A stretch of DNA of 6,098 nt, taken from an uncultured Alcaligenaceae bacterium. GTDB lineage: Bacteria; Pseudomonadota; Gammaproteobacteria; Burkholderiales; Burkholderiaceae_B. A model generated the notes under the pieces. The model did not search any database. It was not told the origin of the DNA and saw nothing but the letters and a program-made list of their open reading frames with translations. The stretch is taken from assembly GCA_937897265.1 (NCBI GenBank), contig CALCPT010000027.1, positions 1-6,098 of the forward strand, read 5' to 3'. The position numbers were made by a program, and so were the translations under genes. This document shows, piece by piece, positions 5,367 through 6,098 of this stretch; the first letter of the stretch is position 1; each line of letters opens with the position of its first letter.

Positions 5367-6058
5367 AGCCTAAGCAGTGCGAGCAGGGCGCCTGCCCCGC
5401 CATGCGCTTTAGGGGCCTGTGCGAATGCACTGACGGCCGGCAGCTGTTTCAACCATTGCCTCATTCGCACAGGCAAGATTGCTTGGCCGTTTGCCGAGCC
5501 ATAACCAACGCCGTGAATAATGCAGACGCAACGCGTTGAGTGAGTTTGGCTATTTTCAATAAAGGTGACTAAGGCGGTACGCGCTTGATCGCTGCTCAGG
5601 CCATGTAAATCTAGGTGCGCGCCAATCGGCCAAAATGCCCGCCCGAGTTGACGCAATACTGACGGCCCGATGCCTGAGGCCGCCCAGGCCGACTCAACTT
5701 CAACATCGCTGGACGAGCCAGCGCCATCGGATAAGCGCTCAAGGCGGGCGGGGGGCTGCCCAACTGCTCGCTGGCGACGTTCTGTAAGTTGCTCGCTCCG
5801 ACTGGGGTCAAGTTCTGGTCTGAGCAAAAGGCGTGTCTGCGTCTTGCTCAATGGTTGAACTGAGCGAACCGCCCGCGCAAACAGCTTGTGATCCACGCTC
5901 TCCGGCGCTGGCGCTGGAGGCGCCACCGCTGGGGTTTTGGCGGCAGACTGAGCTTGAAGCGACTGTCTTGTTGCGTCGGCGCTAGCCTGAGCTTGCGCGC
6001 GAGCGGTTGCCTCGCTCAGGCGCTTCAGGTCAGCTAGCCCCGCTTTAGGACTGCGCAT
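5360..6058 (-). CDS. Smr domain protein (MutS2/SmrB-type nuclease fold)
   Basis: This 232-residue protein has a C-terminal Smr domain, about residues 141-232. The marks are LDLHGL (149-154), IIHGVGYGS (180-188) and HGGAGALLALLR (219-230). The N-terminal half is polar, with an Ala/Gln-rich helix (about 15-45) and an Ala-Pro linker (about 43-53), and shows no domain I recognise. Smr domains can cleave RNA or DNA; SmrB of E. coli cuts mRNA at collided ribosomes through its DLHG motif. Whether this protein does so is inference. Family members often read HGKG where this one has HGVG. I chose the ATG at 6056-6058 because MRSPKAGLADLKRL is the common family start; an ATG seven codons upstream also exists. 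The start overlaps the end of trxB by 14 bases, pointing to coupled translation. Confidence 0.88.
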   Translation of the reverse strand: MRSPKAGLADLKRLSEATARAQAQASADATRQSLQAQSAAKTPAVAPPAPAPESVDHKLFARAVRSVQPLSKTQTRLLLRPELDPSRSEQLTERRQRAVGQPPARLERLSDGAGSSSDVEVESAWAASGIGPSVLRQLGRAFWPIGAHLDLHGLSSDQARTALVTFIENSQTHSTRCVCIIHGVGYGSANGQAILPVRMRQWLKQLPAVSAFAQAPKAHGGAGALLALLRLP

Positions 6059-6098
6059 TCTCCAGCCACCGTTGTGCATCAAGCGCGGCCATGCAACC
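6045..6098 (-). CDS. trxB: Thioredoxin reductase, C-terminal end, cut by window edge
   Basis: Seventeen codons and a TAA stop enter from the right edge in a different frame from the Smr gene. They read GCMAALDAQRWLENAQS. The start of this peptide is almost the same as the C-terminal end of E. coli thioredoxin reductase (GCMAALDAERYL), which packs against the FAD-binding domain. The enzyme reduces thioredoxin with NADPH. A trxB gene just before an Smr gene is, as I recall, a common order in Burkholderiales. Only the tail is visible, so the call rests on one short but distinctive motif. Confidence 0.8.
   Translation of the reverse strand, partial: GCMAALDAQRWLENAQS

Overview
The window looks like a chromosomal segment from a betaproteobacterium, most likely Burkholderiales and perhaps Alcaligenaceae-like. 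The grounds are a DUF1841 protein, a VC_2705-type symporter with its DUF4212 partner, paired small c-type cytochromes beside a CoxD-like MoxR ATPase, and a trxB-Smr junction. Base composition is moderately G+C-rich by eye, and no mobile element, CRISPR array, tRNA or rRNA is visible. The taxonomic placement is inferred from gene families, not from a search.

Left part (1-2150). A leftward unit holds a CoxD-like MoxR AAA+ ATPase followed, with an 8-base overlap, by a GNAT acetyltransferase that runs off the left edge. Facing away from it across 141 bases is a rightward pair of small periplasmic monohaem cytochromes c, ending at a strong bidirectional terminator (2118-2150). The intergenic region carries TTTCG/CGAAA/TTTCG boxes at exactly 10-base steps, then two hairpins in the presumed leader of the first cytochrome. 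MoxR ATPases usually assemble or remodel metal or redox enzymes together with a VWA-domain partner. No VWA gene is in view; it may lie beyond the left edge.

Middle part (2151-2973). A leftward DUF1841 gene of unknown function converges on the same terminator. The 293-base region between it and the symporter holds several inverted repeats, a Fur-like site and a possible promoter, but no gene.

Right part (2974-6098). A two-gene rightward operon encodes a small two-helix subunit (DUF4212) and a large sodium:solute symporter of 686 residues. The large subunit has two unusual periplasmic elements by comparison with PutP: a charged helical insertion of about 120 residues and a canonical EF-hand calcium loop. 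Converging on it is a leftward Smr-domain protein, whose start overlaps the last codons of a gene recognised as trxB (thioredoxin reductase) at the right edge.

Most of the window is ordinary housekeeping and accessory metabolism. The points most worth following are the symporter's two periplasmic additions and the uncharacterised MoxR/cytochrome neighbourhood with its phased intergenic repeat.
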